From Thermoplasmata archaeon (GTDB taxonomy: Archaea; Thermoplasmatota; Thermoplasmata; Lutacidiplasmatales; UBA184), in contig JAKASE010000024.1 of the NCBI GenBank assembly GCA_021819135.1, positions 1 to 33,294 on the forward strand: DNA of 33,294 nucleotides, read 5' to 3'. A model generated the notes under the pieces. It searched no databases and was not told the DNA's origin. It saw only the letters and a list, made by a program, of their open reading frames with translations. Positions 32,243 through 33,294 of the stretch are shown piece by piece; within the stretch, counting starts at the first letter, position 1, and every line of letters starts with the position of its first letter. The translations under genes were made by a program, and so were the position numbers.

Positions 32243-32716
32243 GCGGACAGGCTCCCGGCGGCCGACCAGGCCGACCTCGCATTTCGCTCGTGCCGACTCG
32301 TACGAATCCAAGCGCGACGCGAATCGCCGACACTGGGGCTTGGTTACCCTGAGCTCCCCGGCGCGTCAGTGTCTGCCGATCAAGGGGGCGGTGTGGCTTT
32401 GAACCCATAGCTCACGTCCCTCCCGCGGCTGGTCCTCGCCGAAAATCCCTGCCGCTGAGGACACGAACCGGCAGTCGGAGTGGGGGCTGCGTCCTGGCGA
32501 GAACTACACCCGTGGCTCGAAGAGGTCCGTGGAGCGACCACCTCCACTCTCGAAGGTAAGGCGCCATTTCTCCCGGCGGTGGTTGCGAATTCGGCCGGCA
32601 AGGGGATCGAGGCAGCGGAACCCTCGTAGTCGACCGCGGACCCCGGATGCGGCCACCGGGTCCGAAATCGCCACCGGCCCGTTGGTCTACCCTATCCCGG
32701 GTCGTCGAGGGACCGT
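32243..32716. other. Stretch with direct repeat copy C and no supported gene
   Basis: Apart from the repeat at 32398-32432 I see no gene. Open frames exist on both strands but are Arg/Pro/Ser-rich with no motif. The 155 bp between the second toxin stop and the repeat show no obvious remnant. Confidence 0.4.
32398..32432 (+). repeat. Direct repeat copy C
   Basis: This is a 35-bp copy of 31481-31515 with three mismatches. It shares 13 nt (32418-32430) with the tRNA-Thr 3' end. It closes the second toxin-antitoxin interval and is more diverged from the tRNA than copy B, consistent with an older event. Confidence 0.8.
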
Positions 32717-32929
32717 CTAAGCGTGCGGTGGCCCGGCACGGGGCCGGAAGAGCGCGCACCGTTCTACCGGTTGTCGGGGATACCGCTCGGGCACCAGCGG
32801 ACAGAGGATGTAGACGTTCGTGGAGGTCGGGACATACCTCGGAGGCGCCGCGCATCGGTGGCAGAGCGAGCCGGGATACGGGATCTCCCGGCCCAGCGGG
32901 GGTCGCGCGGTCGATGTAGACTCGGACAT
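32717..32929 (-). CDS. Small zinc-binding-like protein
   Basis: The 70-residue product is read from the Met in MSESTSTARPPLGREIPYPG. It has Cys-x2-Cys in LCHRCAAPPRYVPTSTNVYI and a second pair in LCPLVPERYPRQPVERCALF. The YPxQPV-x-x-C segment recalls small conserved prokaryotic proteins with two Cys pairs, so a structural zinc site is likely. No function is known to me. Conserved-looking sequence begins at this Met, so the longer frame upstream was not used. It lies outside the repeat-bounded cassettes, and its orientation is opposite to them. Confidence 0.6.
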   Translation of the reverse strand: MSESTSTARPPLGREIPYPGSLCHRCAAPPRYVPTSTNVYILCPLVPERYPRQPVERCALFRPRAGPPHA

Positions 32930-33211
32930 GGCTCGGCCCGCTCGGCCCGAACCCTCGTGGGAGTTGAAGGTACCGGGGCGGCTCGCTCTCGTTCGTCCAC
33001 CGCTGGGAGCCCCGGCCATCGGGTGAGTCCGGCAACGCTCTCCGCCGGTGCCGTTCGAGTGCCGTACCTGCGGAGGATCGCGTCGGGGACCGTCGGACCC
33101 GACCGGCGACCGGTCGGGCTACGGTTCTAGAGAGTCCGAAGGACCCTCCGATCTCGGGGAAGATCCCAGTCCTGTGAAATAATCGGTTGACGGCGCCCCT
33201 GTTGAGAACGG
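32930..33211. other. Non-coding gap near the right edge
   Basis: No gene is supported in these 282 bp. An AT-richer patch (gtgaaataatcgg) lies at 33175-33187 but is far from either flanking start codon. Confidence 0.35.
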
Positions 33212-33294
33212 TCATCCCAAGGCCCTCCGGGCCAAGTACCTTTGCGCCGCCCAGTCGTAGACCCCACGTCGGGTCTTCCGGGCCAGGAGCATCA
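33212..33294 (-). CDS. C-terminal fragment of a gene entering from the right edge
   Basis: The minus strand is open from the window edge to a TGA at 33212-33214. It encodes at least 26 residues ending LARKTRRGVYDWAAQRYL then ARRALG. The composition (basic, amphipathic, with aromatic residues) looks like a genuine protein tail. The fragment is too short to assign; KTRRGVYDW faintly recalls the end of hydroxyacyl-CoA dehydrogenases, but that is weak. Confidence 0.4.
   Translation of the reverse strand, partial: MLLARKTRRGVYDWAAQRYLARRALG

Overview
The window looks like a high-GC archaeal chromosome segment, most plausibly from a Thermoplasmatota-type euryarchaeon (inference from gene content, not a phylogeny). 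Archaeal markers are a Nop5 C/D-box RNP protein, archaeal NAC, Dph2, a PAC2-family protein, a TIGR00304/DUF131 membrane protein, tRNAs without encoded CCA, and AT-rich boxes about 25-30 bp before start codons that suggest leaderless mRNAs. Bacterial-type genes that some euryarchaea have acquired are also present: gyrB, grpE and a class II HMG-CoA reductase.

Layout. Bases 1-6372 are accessory and gene-poor: a small Cys-rich ORF, a decayed IS110-family transposase with possible structured RNA upstream, a membrane-anchored secreted-domain protein, and a three-gene minus-strand operon of DNA-binding-like proteins (ribbon-helix-helix, zinc protein, C2H2/coiled-coil/HTH protein). That operon lies between an array of CAACCCGGGTTG-like sites and a repeat-rich non-coding region. 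This stretch ends at the 3' end of tRNA-Val(CAC), a typical island boundary.

Bases 6373-30833 are dense core chromosome. Minus strand 6481-8697 carries a LysO-type exporter and purA, divergent from an aminotransferase. Minus strand 10090-15781 is a glycoconjugate block: UDP-sulfoquinovose synthase, UTP-sugar nucleotidyltransferase, an M20 hydrolase and two overlapping GT4 glycosyltransferases. Plus strand 15916-20918 is a proteostasis and translation block: PAC2, GNAT, a four-CBS protein with a C-terminal domain resembling ribosome-hibernation factors, NAC, NUDIX, Dph2 and DUF131. Minus strand 20915-23415 is grpE, HMG-CoA reductase and pdxT. Then come gyrB, a two-TM channel-like protein, an adenosine-type deaminase, a lipoate ligase family protein, a thioredoxin-fold protein, Nop5 and an enoyl-CoA hydratase.

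Bases 30761-33294 form a second accessory zone, at the 3' end of tRNA-Thr(GGT). The last 19 nt of that tRNA gene recur exactly at 31495-31513 and partly at 32418-32430. Each interval between copies holds one toxin-antitoxin-like gene pair. This tRNA-anchored tandem array of toxin-antitoxin cassettes, without a visible recombinase, and the DNA-binding operon at 3565-5694 are the most interesting parts of the window. All assignments come from reading the sequence; no database search was run.
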